Shown piece after piece: positions 1 to 7,569 of a stretch of 64,000 nt of DNA. The position numbers and the translations under genes were made by a program. The notes below the pieces were generated by a model, which did not search any database, was not told the origin of the DNA, and saw only the letters and a list, made by a program, of their open reading frames with translations. Where the stretch lies: contig NZ_JACCBA010000001.1 of NCBI RefSeq assembly GCF_013409365.1, positions 3,162,001-3,226,000 on the forward strand. The letters run 5' to 3'. This DNA is from Actinomadura luteofluorescens (lineage in GTDB: Bacteria > Actinomycetota > Actinomycetes > Streptosporangiales > Streptosporangiaceae). Each line of letters begins with the position of its first letter. Position 1 is the first letter of the stretch.

Positions 1-1
1 G

Positions 2-874
2 GCGGGCCTGCTCGCCGCGCTCGCGGGGGCCGACCTGGTGATCGGCGACTTCACCGGCCGGCTGGCGCTGGACGCCGAGGCGGTGGCGGCGGCGCCGCGG
101 GTGTCGTTCGTCCAGATGCCCGCGGTCGGGATCGACAGCATCGACGTCGCCGCGTGGGCGGCGGCGGGCGTGCCCGTGGCCAACGCGGCGGGCTTCAACG
201 CGCGCGGGGTCGCGGAGTGGGCGGTCGGCGCGGCGTTCGCGCTGTGCCGCAGCCTCGCGCGGGGCGACCGGGCCGTCCGCGCGGGCGGATGGCCGCAGAT
301 GGAGATGGCGGCGCTCGGCCCGCGCGAGATCCACACGCAGCGGGTCGGCGTCGTCGGGTTCGGCGCGATCGGCGCGGAGGCCGCGCGGCTGTTCGCGGCC
401 CTGGGCTGCGCGGTCTCGTACTGGACGAGGCGGCGGCGTCCAGAGGCGGCGGCGACGTACCGGGAACTGGACGACCTCATGGCGACGTCCGACATCCTCG
501 TCCTCGCCTTGCCGCTGACCGAGGAGACAAGGGGGCTGATAGGTCCGGAGCGTCTCGCCCTGCTGCCGGACAGAGCGCTGCTGGTGAACGTGGCGCGCGG
601 GGGCATCGCGCCTGACGGCGCCGTCCTCGCCGCGCTGGAGTCGGGACGCCTGGCCGGGGCGGCCCTGGACGTGTTCGAGCAGGAGCCCCTTCCGGAGGGG
701 CATCCGCTGCGTTCCCGCGAGGACGTCCTGCTGTCGCCGCACACGGCGGGGGCGTCCGTCCAGTCGCAGCTGAACCTGCTCGGGACGGTGCGCGACAACG
801 TCACCGCGGCCGTACAGGGACGAGACGTACAGAACGTAGTGAACGGGATCAATCCGCAGGTCATCCGCCGATAG
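2..874 (+). CDS. D-2-hydroxyacid dehydrogenase (5' end outside window)
   Basis: NAD(P)-dependent oxidoreductase of the D-isomer-specific 2-hydroxyacid dehydrogenase family, cytoplasmic, interconverting 2-keto acids and D-2-hydroxy acids. The reading frame is open to the left edge of the window, so the true start is missing; about 290 codons are visible against a usual 310-330. Counting from the in-frame GTG at 38, the nucleotide-binding motif GFGAIG lies at 107-112, the catalytic arginine in VNVARGG at R187, the acidic residue in FEQEP at E216 and the catalytic histidine in SPHTAG at H235. The substrate cannot be told from the sequence. The next gene begins after a roughly 100-base AT-richer gap, so it is probably a separate unit. 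Confidence 0.88.
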   Translation, partial: AGLLAALAGADLVIGDFTGRLALDAEAVAAAPRVSFVQMPAVGIDSIDVAAWAAAGVPVANAAGFNARGVAEWAVGAAFALCRSLARGDRAVRAGGWPQMEMAALGPREIHTQRVGVVGFGAIGAEAARLFAALGCAVSYWTRRRRPEAAATYRELDDLMATSDILVLALPLTEETRGLIGPERLALLPDRALLVNVARGGIAPDGAVLAALESGRLAGAALDVFEQEPLPEGHPLRSREDVLLSPHTAGASVQSQLNLLGTVRDNVTAAVQGRDVQNVVNGINPQVIRR

Positions 875-900
875 CGGCCATCCCGGACACGCCATCCCTC

Positions 901-940
901 AATCGTAAATATGCGATTCGCCCGTGAATCTGTAGGATTC
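901..940. promoter_or_regulatory. clustered short inverted repeats upstream of antiporter gene
   Basis: An AT-rich leader carries alternating gattc/gaatc elements: aatcg (901-905) against cgatt (914-918), gattc (915-919), gaatc (926-930) and gattc (936-940). They can pair with each other in more than one way and lie 40-75 bases before the antiporter start. This could be a binding site or a switchable leader hairpin; no known family is recognised. Confidence 0.3.
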
Positions 941-977
941 CTAAACGATCAACTTTGACGACCCCGAAGGGTGGGAT

Positions 978-2462
978 GTGCACCTCGACATCTGGCTACT
1001 CCTCGGGGCCACGCTCGTACTCAGCGCCATCGTCGCGGTCCGGCTGTCGCATCAGGCGGGCCTCCCCACGCTGCTGGCGTACATGGGTCTCGGCCTTCTC
1101 GTCGGCGAGTCCGGCCCCCTCCACATCCGTTTCGACAACGCGGAACTGGCCGAGACGCTCGGCCTCGCGGCCCTCGTGCTCATCCTCGCCGAGGGCGGCG
1201 TCACCACCAGCTGGCGGCGCGTGCGGCCCTCGGTGCCGGCCGCGCTCAGCGTCTCCACCCTCGGCACGCTGATCAGCATCCTCGTCGTGGCCCTGTCCGC
1301 CATGTGGCTCATCGGCATGGAGTGGCGCCCGGCGTTCCTGCTCGCCGCCGTGCTCGCCCCCACCGACGCGGCCGCGGTGTTCTCGGTGCTGCGCCGGCTG
1401 CCCCTGCCGTCCCGGCTGACGGGCCTGCTGGAGGCCGAGTCCGGCTTCAACGACGCCCCCGTCGTGATCATCGTGGTGACGCTCAGCGCCCACACCACCG
1501 CCCCCAACCTCGCCGAACTGCTCGGCGTCATGGTCTACGAGCTCGTCGCGGGCGGGATCGTCGGCGTCGCCATCGGCTGGCTCGGCGCGCAGGCGCTGCG
1601 CCGGGTCGCGCTCCCCGCGTCCGGCCTCTACCCGATCGCCGTCCTGTCGCTGTCCATCGGCTCCTACGGGGCCGCCTCCCTGATGCACGCCAGCGGGTTC
1701 CTCGCCGTCTACGTCAGCGCCCTCGTCCTCGGGAACGCGCGACTGCCGCACCGGCCCGCCACCCGGGGCTTCGCAGAGGGCGTCGGATGGCTCGCGCAGA
1801 TCGGGCTGTTCGTGATGCTGGGCCTGCTGGCCGACCCCGGCGACCTCCCCGGCCAGATCCTGCCGGCGCTCATCGTCGGCTTCGTCCTGCTGCTGGTGGC
1901 CCGCCCCCTGTCGGTCGTGCTGTCCACGATCGGGTTCCGGCTGTCGTGGGGCGAGAAGCTCTTCGCGTCCTGGGCGGGCCTGCGGGGCGCCGTCCCGATC
2001 GTCCTGGCCACCATCCCGATGGTCGCGGAGGTGGAGCACGCCGACCGGCTCTTCGCGATCGTCTTCAACATCGTCGTCGTGTTCACCCTGCTCCAGGGGC
2101 CGACGCTGCCGCTGGCCTCGCGGCTGTTCGGGCTGAGGAGCGACGAGCAGACCCGCGAGCTGGACGTCGAGGCGGCGCCGCTGGAGGAGCTGCACGCCGA
2201 CCTGCTGGAGGTGCGGATCCCCTCCGACTCGCTGATGAACGGCGTGGAGATCTTCGAGCTGCGGCTGCCGCCCGGCGCGTCGATCACCCTCGTCGTGCGG
2301 GACGGGGCGAGCTTCGTGCCCGAGCCCACCACGCCCCTGCAGGCGGGCGACACCCTGCTGGTCGTGACCACCGCCGAGGTGCGCGAGGCCACCGAGCGCA
2401 GGCTGCGCGCGGTCAGCCGCAAGGGCAGGCTGGCGGGCTGGTTCGGCGAGAAGGGCCAGTGA
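978..2462 (+). CDS. potassium/proton antiporter, CPA1 NhaP2/CvrA type
   Basis: Predicted integral membrane cation/proton antiporter of 494 residues, likely exchanging K+ (or Na+) for H+ across the plasma membrane. About the first 390 residues form repeated hydrophobic segments, including a conserved acidic stretch (ESGFNDAP) typical of the Na+/H+ exchanger domain. After a charged linker, residues about 410-475 form a soluble TrkA-C-like domain (LRLPPGASITLVVRDG followed by AGDTLLVV), which in this family senses nucleotides or ions. The GTG start at 978 follows a purine-rich stretch (gaagggtggg). It is transcribed alone. Ion specificity is inferred from the TrkA-C fusion and is not proven. Confidence 0.87.
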   Translation: MHLDIWLLLGATLVLSAIVAVRLSHQAGLPTLLAYMGLGLLVGESGPLHIRFDNAELAETLGLAALVLILAEGGVTTSWRRVRPSVPAALSVSTLGTLISILVVALSAMWLIGMEWRPAFLLAAVLAPTDAAAVFSVLRRLPLPSRLTGLLEAESGFNDAPVVIIVVTLSAHTTAPNLAELLGVMVYELVAGGIVGVAIGWLGAQALRRVALPASGLYPIAVLSLSIGSYGAASLMHASGFLAVYVSALVLGNARLPHRPATRGFAEGVGWLAQIGLFVMLGLLADPGDLPGQILPALIVGFVLLLVARPLSVVLSTIGFRLSWGEKLFASWAGLRGAVPIVLATIPMVAEVEHADRLFAIVFNIVVVFTLLQGPTLPLASRLFGLRSDEQTRELDVEAAPLEELHADLLEVRIPSDSLMNGVEIFELRLPPGASITLVVRDGASFVPEPTTPLQAGDTLLVVTTAEVREATERRLRAVSRKGRLAGWFGEKGQ

Positions 2463-2559
2463 CCCCTGCGGTGTGCCGGGGCCTTTGCCATGCCCTGGTC
2501 TCACGGCGCGCCGCCTGGGAACATCCCGGGGGCGAATCCTGTTCCACGCATGGGTACCA

Positions 2560-2586
2560 TTAGCAGTCGTCTAGAGTGAGTGCCAG
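2560..2586 (+). promoter_or_regulatory. CIRCE-like HrcA operator
   Basis: Left arm TTAGCAGTC (2560-2568), a 9-base spacer and right arm GAGTGCCAG (2578-2586). This matches the CIRCE consensus TTAGCACTC-N9-GAGTGCTAA at 15 of 18 arm positions with exactly the canonical spacer. It ends 37 bases before the start of the FmdB/Ruc-like gene. In Mycobacterium tuberculosis the homologue Rv0991c is reported in the HrcA regulon, which makes HrcA control plausible. Confidence 0.6.
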
Positions 2587-2623
2587 TCCGGCTCGCGCCG
2601 GGCTGAGTCAGCGAGGAGGAACC

Positions 2624-2989
2624 GTGCCGACGTATCAGTACGTTTGCACCGAGTGCGGCGAGCCTCTAGAGGTCGTGCAGAAGTTCAGCGACGACGCGCT
2701 GACCGAGTGCCCGGCGTGCACCGGCAGGCTCCGCAAGGTCTTCTCCGCCGCGGGGATCATCTTCAAGGGCTCGGGCTTCTACCGCACCGACAGCCGCGGC
2801 TCCGGCAAGTCGTCCACCACCGCGGGGGCGTCGTCGAACGGCTCCTCCAACGGGTCGTCCAGCGGCTCTTCCGGCGACTCGGGCGGCTCCTCGGGCGACT
2901 CCGCCAAGTCCGACTCGTCCTCGAAGTCCTCCGACTCGTCGTCGTCCTCTTCGACCGGCAAGTCGTCGTCCTCCGAAAAGGTCGCCTGA
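2624..2989 (+). CDS. FmdB-family zinc-ribbon protein, Ruc-like (redox-regulated chaperone)
   Basis: Protein of 121 residues. The N-terminus is a zinc ribbon with two CxxC knuckles (C8/C11 and C29/C32), then the conserved block FKGSGFYRTDSR near residues 47-58, then a low-complexity Ser/Gly/Lys tail (about 59-121) expected to be disordered. This architecture matches M. tuberculosis Rv0991c (Ruc), an oxidation-activated holding chaperone; the assignment rests on remembered family features. The start is GTG at 2624, after a strong site (gaggagga); an in-frame GTG at 2576 would lie inside the CIRCE-like element and is rejected. A perfect 11-bp terminator follows, so it is monocistronic. Heat or oxidative control through HrcA is inferred. 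Confidence 0.8.
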   Translation: MPTYQYVCTECGEPLEVVQKFSDDALTECPACTGRLRKVFSAAGIIFKGSGFYRTDSRGSGKSSTTAGASSNGSSNGSSSGSSGDSGGSSGDSAKSDSSSKSSDSSSSSSTGKSSSSEKVA

Positions 2990-3012
2990 CCTTCTAGGCA
3001 TCTCCGCTCGCA

Positions 3013-3038
3013 CCGGGGGATCCGCTCGGATCCCCCGG
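3013..3038 (+). terminator. rho-independent terminator after Ruc-like gene
   Basis: Perfect 11-bp stem (3013-3023 with 3028-3038) and a 4-base loop, followed by cttt, located 24 bases after the stop codon. Confidence 0.85.
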
Positions 3039-3054
3039 CTTTCGTCGTATCCGG

Positions 3055-3092
3055 AAGCCGTCGCCTACATCTCCAGGGGTAGGCGGCGGCTT
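3055..3092. terminator. second terminator-like hairpin
   Basis: A 14-bp stem (3055-3068 with 3079-3092) with one G-T pair, a 10-base loop and a following ttt. It probably backs up the preceding terminator. From here to 3243 I see no gene; the short open frames there lack coding bias. Confidence 0.6.
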
Positions 3093-3243
3093 TCGCTTGC
3101 CTCATGGGACGTAGCGCAGGTCCGTCCTGACGCCGGAGGCGCGGGGTAATGCGGTTCGCGACGATAGAGGAGACAGGGAGGAACCCCCTCATATCGGAAG
3201 GGCCCTCCCGTGAAGCCCGCCACCCGCGGCGCTTCCGTGATTC

Positions 3244-3312
3244 GCGATATTACTTGACATCTCTCGGACAACGAGAGACTCTTACGGCGAACACGACATA
3301 TCTCAATATCGC
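3244..3312 (+). promoter_or_regulatory. promoter with nested palindromic operators before MMPL gene
   Basis: A TTGACA -35 box lies at 3254-3259. Immediately after it is a palindrome, tctctcg-N5-cgagaga (3260-3278), occupying the -35/-10 spacer. A second perfect 8-bp inverted repeat, gcgatatt (3244-3251) with aatatcgc (3305-3312), brackets the whole promoter. The -10 is weak (about 3278-3283). This layout suits repression by a TetR- or MarR-type regulator, but none is encoded next door. Confidence 0.55.
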
Positions 3313-3336
3313 CCGGTGCACACCAGGAGAGGAACC

Positions 3337-5463
3337 ATGAGCGCACCTAGCCCGGCTCCCCCGAGGCCGCGGACACACCGCCTGGCCGGACTGATCGCCG
3401 GACGGCGCACGAAATGGGCCGTCCTGGCCCTGTGGGTCGTCCTGCTGGCCGCTCTCGGCCCCCTCGCCGGCAAGCTCGGCGACGTCGAGAAGAACGACGC
3501 CGCGTCCTGGCTGCCCGCCGGGGCCGAGTCCACCCGGGTCGTGGAGTTGCAGGAGCGGTTCCGCAAGGACGAGACGATGCTCGCCGTCATCGTCTACGAG
3601 CGGTCCGGCGGGATCACCGCGGCGGACAAGGCCAAGGCCGAGTCCGACGTGGCCGCCTTCCAGAAGCTGCCCGGAGCGCAGAAGGCCCAGGGGCCGTTCC
3701 CGTCCAAGGACGGCAAGGCTCTGCAGACCCTCGTGCCCCTGACGGACGAGGACCTCACGGCCGCCGTCGACCAGGCGCGCGACCTCGCCGAGCGCGGGCC
3801 CCCCGGACTGGCCTCGCACGTCACCGGCCCCGCAGGCGGCGGCGCCGACCAGTTCGAGGTCTTCCAGAGCCTGGACGGCTTCCTGCTCATGGCCGCCGGC
3901 CTCGTCGTCATCGTCCTGCTGCTGTTCATCTACCGCAGCCCCGTGCTGTGGTTCGTCCCCGTCCTGAGCGCCGTCTTCGCCCTGGGGCTCGCCCAGTCGA
4001 CCGTGTACCTGCTCGCCAAGTACGCGGACCTCACCGTCAACGGCCAGAGCGCCGGCATCCTGACCGTCCTCGTCTTCGGTGTCGCCACCGACTACGCGCT
4101 GCTGCTCGTCGCCCGCTACAGGGAAGAACTGCACCGGCACGAGGACCGGCACGAAGCCATGGCCTACGCGCTGCACCGCGCCGCGCCCGCCGTCATCGCC
4201 TCCGCCGCCACCGTGGCCGTCGGCCTGCTGTGCCTGCTGCTCGCCGACATGAACTCCACCGCAGGGATGGGCCCCGTGGCCGCCGCAGGCGTCCTCACCG
4301 CGCTCGCCGCCATGACGACCCTCCTGCCCGCCCTCCTGGTCATCTGCGGCCGCTGGCTGTTCTGGCCGCTCATCCCCCGCTACGACGCCAAGTACCTGGA
4401 GCCCGAGGCCTACGAGGCCGAGCACGGCGTCTGGAGCCGTGTGGCGGGGATGGTGGGCAAGCGCCCGCGCGCGCTCTGGGCCGTGACCATGCTCGGCCTC
4501 ATCGTCCTCACGCTCGGGCTGGGCTCGCTCAAGGCGGACGGCCTGTCGGACGCCGGCCAGTTCACCGGCAAGCCCGACTCGGTGAAGGGCTCGGAGGTCA
4601 TCGCACGGCACTACGCCGCCGGTTCCGGCTCCCCGGCCCTCGTCATCGGCAAGGCCCCCGCGTCCGACCAGCTCGCCCGGGCCGTGCGGGGGACGCCGGG
4701 CGTCGCCGAAGTCAGCGACCCCGTCACCGCCGGCGGCCTGGTCAAGTACGAGGCGACGCTGAAGGACGCCGCCGACAGCCAGGCCGCGCGCGCGACCATC
4801 GACCGGCTGCGGGACGCGGTGCACGCCGTCCCGTCCGCGGACGCCAAGGTCGGCGGCACGACCGCGACATACCTGGACATCAAGCGCGCCTCCACCCGCG
4901 ACAACAAGGTCATCATCCCGATCGTGCTGGCCGTGGTGCTGCTCATCCTCATCGCGCTGCTGCGCGCCGTCGTCGCGCCGCTGCTGATGATGGGCACCGT
5001 GGTGCTGTCGTTCCTCGCCTCGCTCGGCGCCTGCGCGGTCATCTTCGAGCACGTCTTCGGGTTCGAGGGCACCGACTCCGGATTCCCCCTGCTGGCCTTC
5101 ATCTTCCTGGTCGCGCTGGGGGTCGACTACAACATCTTCCTGATGCACCGCGTCCGGGAGGAGTCGCAGACCCTCGGCACCCGGCGCGGCATCCAGCGGG
5201 GCCTCACCGTCACCGGCGGTGTGATCACCTCGGCCGGGCTCGTGCTCGCGGCCACCTTCGCGTCCATGGTCACGCTGCCGCTGGTGTTCATGGTCGAGAT
5301 GGGCTTCGCGGTCGCGTTCGGCGTCCTGCTCGACACCCTCGTCGTCCGGTCGCTGCTGCTGCCCGCCCTGTCCTACGACATCGGGCGGCGGATCTGGACG
5401 CCGGGACGGCTCGCCAAGGAGGCGCCCGCCGCGCCGGCCAAGGTGCTGGACCCGGTCGGCTGA
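3337..5463 (+). CDS. MMPL-family RND transporter
   Basis: A 708-residue polytopic membrane protein of the MMPL branch of the RND superfamily, normally proton-driven exporters of lipids or small hydrophobic compounds. A first membrane segment lies near residues 27-46, followed by an extracytoplasmic loop, five clustered helices, a second loop and five more helices. The GVATDYALLLVARYREE block and its counterpart LGVDYNIFLMHRVREE are the duplicated signature around the proton-relay aspartates. ATG at 3337 is preferred over an upstream GTG at 3316 because it follows ggagagg. It is monocistronic, bounded by an operator-rich promoter and a 12-bp terminator. The substrate is unknown. Confidence 0.9.
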   Translation: MSAPSPAPPRPRTHRLAGLIAGRRTKWAVLALWVVLLAALGPLAGKLGDVEKNDAASWLPAGAESTRVVELQERFRKDETMLAVIVYERSGGITAADKAKAESDVAAFQKLPGAQKAQGPFPSKDGKALQTLVPLTDEDLTAAVDQARDLAERGPPGLASHVTGPAGGGADQFEVFQSLDGFLLMAAGLVVIVLLLFIYRSPVLWFVPVLSAVFALGLAQSTVYLLAKYADLTVNGQSAGILTVLVFGVATDYALLLVARYREELHRHEDRHEAMAYALHRAAPAVIASAATVAVGLLCLLLADMNSTAGMGPVAAAGVLTALAAMTTLLPALLVICGRWLFWPLIPRYDAKYLEPEAYEAEHGVWSRVAGMVGKRPRALWAVTMLGLIVLTLGLGSLKADGLSDAGQFTGKPDSVKGSEVIARHYAAGSGSPALVIGKAPASDQLARAVRGTPGVAEVSDPVTAGGLVKYEATLKDAADSQAARATIDRLRDAVHAVPSADAKVGGTTATYLDIKRASTRDNKVIIPIVLAVVLLILIALLRAVVAPLLMMGTVVLSFLASLGACAVIFEHVFGFEGTDSGFPLLAFIFLVALGVDYNIFLMHRVREESQTLGTRRGIQRGLTVTGGVITSAGLVLAATFASMVTLPLVFMVEMGFAVAFGVLLDTLVVRSLLLPALSYDIGRRIWTPGRLAKEAPAAPAKVLDPVG

Positions 5464-5477
5464 CGCCCGAGAACGCG

Positions 5478-5505
5478 GAAGGGCCCGGCTCCCGCCGGGC
5501 CCTTC
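5478..5505 (+). terminator. terminator after MMPL gene
   Basis: Perfect 12-bp stem (5478-5489 with 5494-5505) and a 4-base loop, 15 bases after the stop; the descending arm ends in cttc. Confidence 0.85.
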
Positions 5506-5519
5506 GTCATGCGGCGGCG

Positions 5520-5531
5520 GAGTTATCCACA
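5520..5531 (+). promoter_or_regulatory. DnaA-box-like motif upstream of mtnP
   Basis: GAGTTATCCACA contains a perfect TTATCCACA DnaA box (5523-5531), 52 bases before the phosphorylase start. The identical 12-mer recurs at 56431-56442 upstream of the M16 peptidase operon. No cluster of boxes or AT-rich unwinding element is present. Confidence 0.4.
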
Positions 5532-5582
5532 ATCGGTGGACGGTCTGCCGGGCACGGCGCCCGGGTGGCTAGGGTCGGCGGC

Positions 5583-6410
5583 ATGTCCACTTCGGCTTCC
5601 CCGTCGCAACCCACCGCCGAGATCGGGGTCATCGGCGGCTCCGGGTTCTACTCGTTCCTCGACGACATCGAGGAGGTGCGGGTCGACACCCCCTACGGCC
5701 CGCCCAGCGACCCCATCGCGGTCGGCGAGCTCGCGGGCCGCCGCGTCGCCTTCGTCCCCCGGCACGGCCGCGACCACCGCTTCCCCCCGCACAAGATCCC
5801 CTACCGGGCCAACCTGTGGGCGCTGCGGTCCCTCGGCGTCCGCCAGGTGCTGGCGCCGTGCGCGGTCGGCTCCCTCACCCCCGACCTCGGGCCCGGCACG
5901 CTGGCCGTCCCCGACCAGCTCGCCGACCGGACGTCGGGGCGCGACCAGACCTACTACGACCAGGGCGCCGCCGTCCACGTCTCGTTCTCCGACCCGTACT
6001 GCCCGGCGGGCCGCCGCGCCGCCGTCGAGTCCGCGCAGGCCTCCGGGTGGGACCCGGTCGACCGCGGCACGCTCGTCGTCATCGAGGGCCCCCGCTTCTC
6101 GACCCGCGCCGAGTCCCGGTGGTTCGCCGCGCAGGGGTGGACGCTGATCGGGATGACCGGCCACCCGGAGGCCGTCCTCGCCCGCGAGCTGGCGCTCTGC
6201 TACACCTCGCTCTGCCTCGTCACCGACCTCGACGCGGGCATCGAGGAAGGCGAGGGCGTCACGATGGAGGAGGTCCTGCGCGTCTTCGGCGAGAACATCG
6301 ACCGGCTCCGCGGCGTCGTCGGCGACGTCGTCAAGGCGCTGCCCGCCGAGCGCACCTGCGGCTGCGCCACCGTCCTTGACGGCATCGAACTCCCCCTGGA
6401 ACTGCCGTGA
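5583..6410 (+). CDS. mtnP: S-methyl-5'-thioadenosine phosphorylase
   Basis: Cytoplasmic purine salvage enzyme of 275 residues that splits methylthioadenosine with phosphate into adenine and methylthioribose-1-phosphate. The phosphate-binding GGSGFY is at residues 18-23, followed by PRHGRDHRFPPHKI, then GPRFSTRAES and MTGHPEA, the methylthio/ribose region of the PNP/MTAP family. VTDLDAG supplies the aspartate pair that selects 6-amino purines. An MTAP rather than an inosine/guanosine PNP is therefore likely, though MTIP-type phosphorylases are close relatives. ATG at 5583 begins just after gtcggcgg. The stop overlaps the GTG of the next gene by 4 bases (translational coupling). Confidence 0.85.
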   Translation: MSTSASPSQPTAEIGVIGGSGFYSFLDDIEEVRVDTPYGPPSDPIAVGELAGRRVAFVPRHGRDHRFPPHKIPYRANLWALRSLGVRQVLAPCAVGSLTPDLGPGTLAVPDQLADRTSGRDQTYYDQGAAVHVSFSDPYCPAGRRAAVESAQASGWDPVDRGTLVVIEGPRFSTRAESRWFAAQGWTLIGMTGHPEAVLARELALCYTSLCLVTDLDAGIEEGEGVTMEEVLRVFGENIDRLRGVVGDVVKALPAERTCGCATVLDGIELPLELP

Positions 6411-7021
6411 GCGCCCGCTTATCCCGCCTGCGGCGGCCGCTGGCGGCGCTGTTCGCCGCGGCCGCCGCGGGCCTGGCGCTCCTGGCTCTGCGGCCCGGCC
6501 CGCCGCCGTCCGTCCGCGTCCTCGCCGCCGCCCGCGACCTGCCCGCCGGAACGCCCCTCGCCCCGTCCGACCTTCGCGGCCTCGACCTGCCGCCGTCCGC
6601 CGTCCCGTCGGGCGCGCTCCGCACGGGCGGCGCCGGCCGCGTCCTCGCCGGCCCCATGCGCCGCGGCGAACCCCTCACCGACGCCCGCGTCGTCGGCGCC
6701 GCGCTCCTTCGCGGCTACGGCCCCGGCACGGTCGCCACGCCGGTCCGTCTGGCCGACGCCGGCGCCGCCCGCCTCGTCCACCCCGGCGACCGTGTGGACG
6801 TCCTGACCGTCCCCGAGGCCGACCCCGCGAACGGCCCGCCCGGCGCCCGCCCCCGCTGGGACGCGGCCCGCGTGGTGGTCTCCGAAGTCCCGGTCATAGC
6901 GATCCCGGCCCCGGACGAGAACGACCCCCGCGACGGCGCCCTCGTCGTCCTGGCGACCGACCGTCCCCAGGCGATGGCCCTGGCCGGCGCCGCCGCGCCC
7001 CTGGCCCTGACCATCACCTGA
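6407..7021 (+). CDS. CpaB/RcpC-like SAF-domain protein, orphan
   Basis: A 204-residue protein with a basic N-terminus and one membrane anchor (about residues 9-26), followed by a SAF-like domain (VLAAARDLPAGTPLAPSDL, about 36-95) and an RcpC-like region with the HPGDRVDVL motif. CpaB/RcpC proteins normally belong to Flp/Tad pilus assembly, but no other pilus gene is in the window. Its GTG overlaps the mtnP stop as GTGA, so expression is probably coupled to the salvage enzyme. The pairing gives no obvious functional explanation. The domain call is fairly safe; the role is open. Confidence 0.72.
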   Translation: MSARLSRLRRPLAALFAAAAAGLALLALRPGPPPSVRVLAAARDLPAGTPLAPSDLRGLDLPPSAVPSGALRTGGAGRVLAGPMRRGEPLTDARVVGAALLRGYGPGTVATPVRLADAGAARLVHPGDRVDVLTVPEADPANGPPGARPRWDAARVVVSEVPVIAIPAPDENDPRDGALVVLATDRPQAMALAGAAAPLALTIT

Positions 7022-7133
7022 CCTCCGCGAGGTGCGCCGACTTGGCTAATCACGGATGACTTCATTACGATCCGTAGCCGTTTGATGCGCCCCACAGCCA
7101 GGGGCGCGACCCCCGACACTCCCTGGAGCCGGC

Positions 7134-7553
7134 ATGAGCGGATTCAAGAAGTTCCTCCTCCGCGGGAACCTCGTCGAACTGGCGGTGGCGTTCGTCGTCG
7201 GAGCGGCGTTCGCCGGGCTCGTGAAGGACTTCGCGAACTCCTTCATCACCCCGTTGATCGCGCTTCTCGGCGGCAAGCCCGACTACACGCGCCTGGCCGT
7301 CGACATCAACGGCACCACGTTCCCGTACGGCGTCTTCGTGACCTCGGCGGTCGCATTCTTCATCACCGCCCTGATCGTCTACTTCCTGGTCGTGCTCCCG
7401 ACGACCAAGCTGATCGAGCGGATGGACCGCGGCAAGGAGGCCACCGAGCGCGAGTGCCCGCAGTGCCTCAGCGACATCCCGGTGAAGGCCCGCCGCTGCC
7501 GCTACTGCACCGCGGAGGTCGTCCCCGCCCACGAGGTGCCGTCCGCCCGATGA
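7134..7553 (+). CDS. mscL: large-conductance mechanosensitive channel MscL with C-terminal zinc ribbon
   Basis: A 139-residue channel that opens under membrane tension and releases solutes during osmotic downshock. TM1 (about 12-42) has the family GNLVELAVAFVVGAAF pattern and TM2 lies at about 66-91. The usual cytoplasmic helix is followed by two CxxC knuckles (C108/C111 and C122/C125, CPQC and CRYC) forming a predicted rubredoxin-like zinc ribbon not present in the classical E. coli protein. The ATG at 7134 follows ggagccgg. It is transcribed alone toward the converging M15 peptidase gene. Confidence 0.93.
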   Translation: MSGFKKFLLRGNLVELAVAFVVGAAFAGLVKDFANSFITPLIALLGGKPDYTRLAVDINGTTFPYGVFVTSAVAFFITALIVYFLVVLPTTKLIERMDRGKEATERECPQCLSDIPVKARRCRYCTAEVVPAHEVPSAR

Positions 7554-7569
7554 CGCCGAGCGGCCCGGC

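Noticed and set aside
875..977. Potassium- or c-di-AMP-type riboswitch before the antiporter
   Set aside because: The leader is only about 100 bases and shows none of the conserved elements I could recognise; only short inverted repeats remain.
996..2504. Long minus-strand open frame opposite the antiporter gene
   Set aside because: It is the antisense shadow of a membrane-protein gene in very GC-rich DNA; it lacks a start site and its composition is low-complexity.
3149..3340. Small plus-strand frame between the terminators and the MMPL promoter
   Set aside because: It runs through the palindromic promoter, lacks a ribosome site and has no coding bias.
5520..5531. Replication origin
   Set aside because: Only one DnaA box at this site, no AT-rich unwinding region and no dnaA/dnaN nearby.
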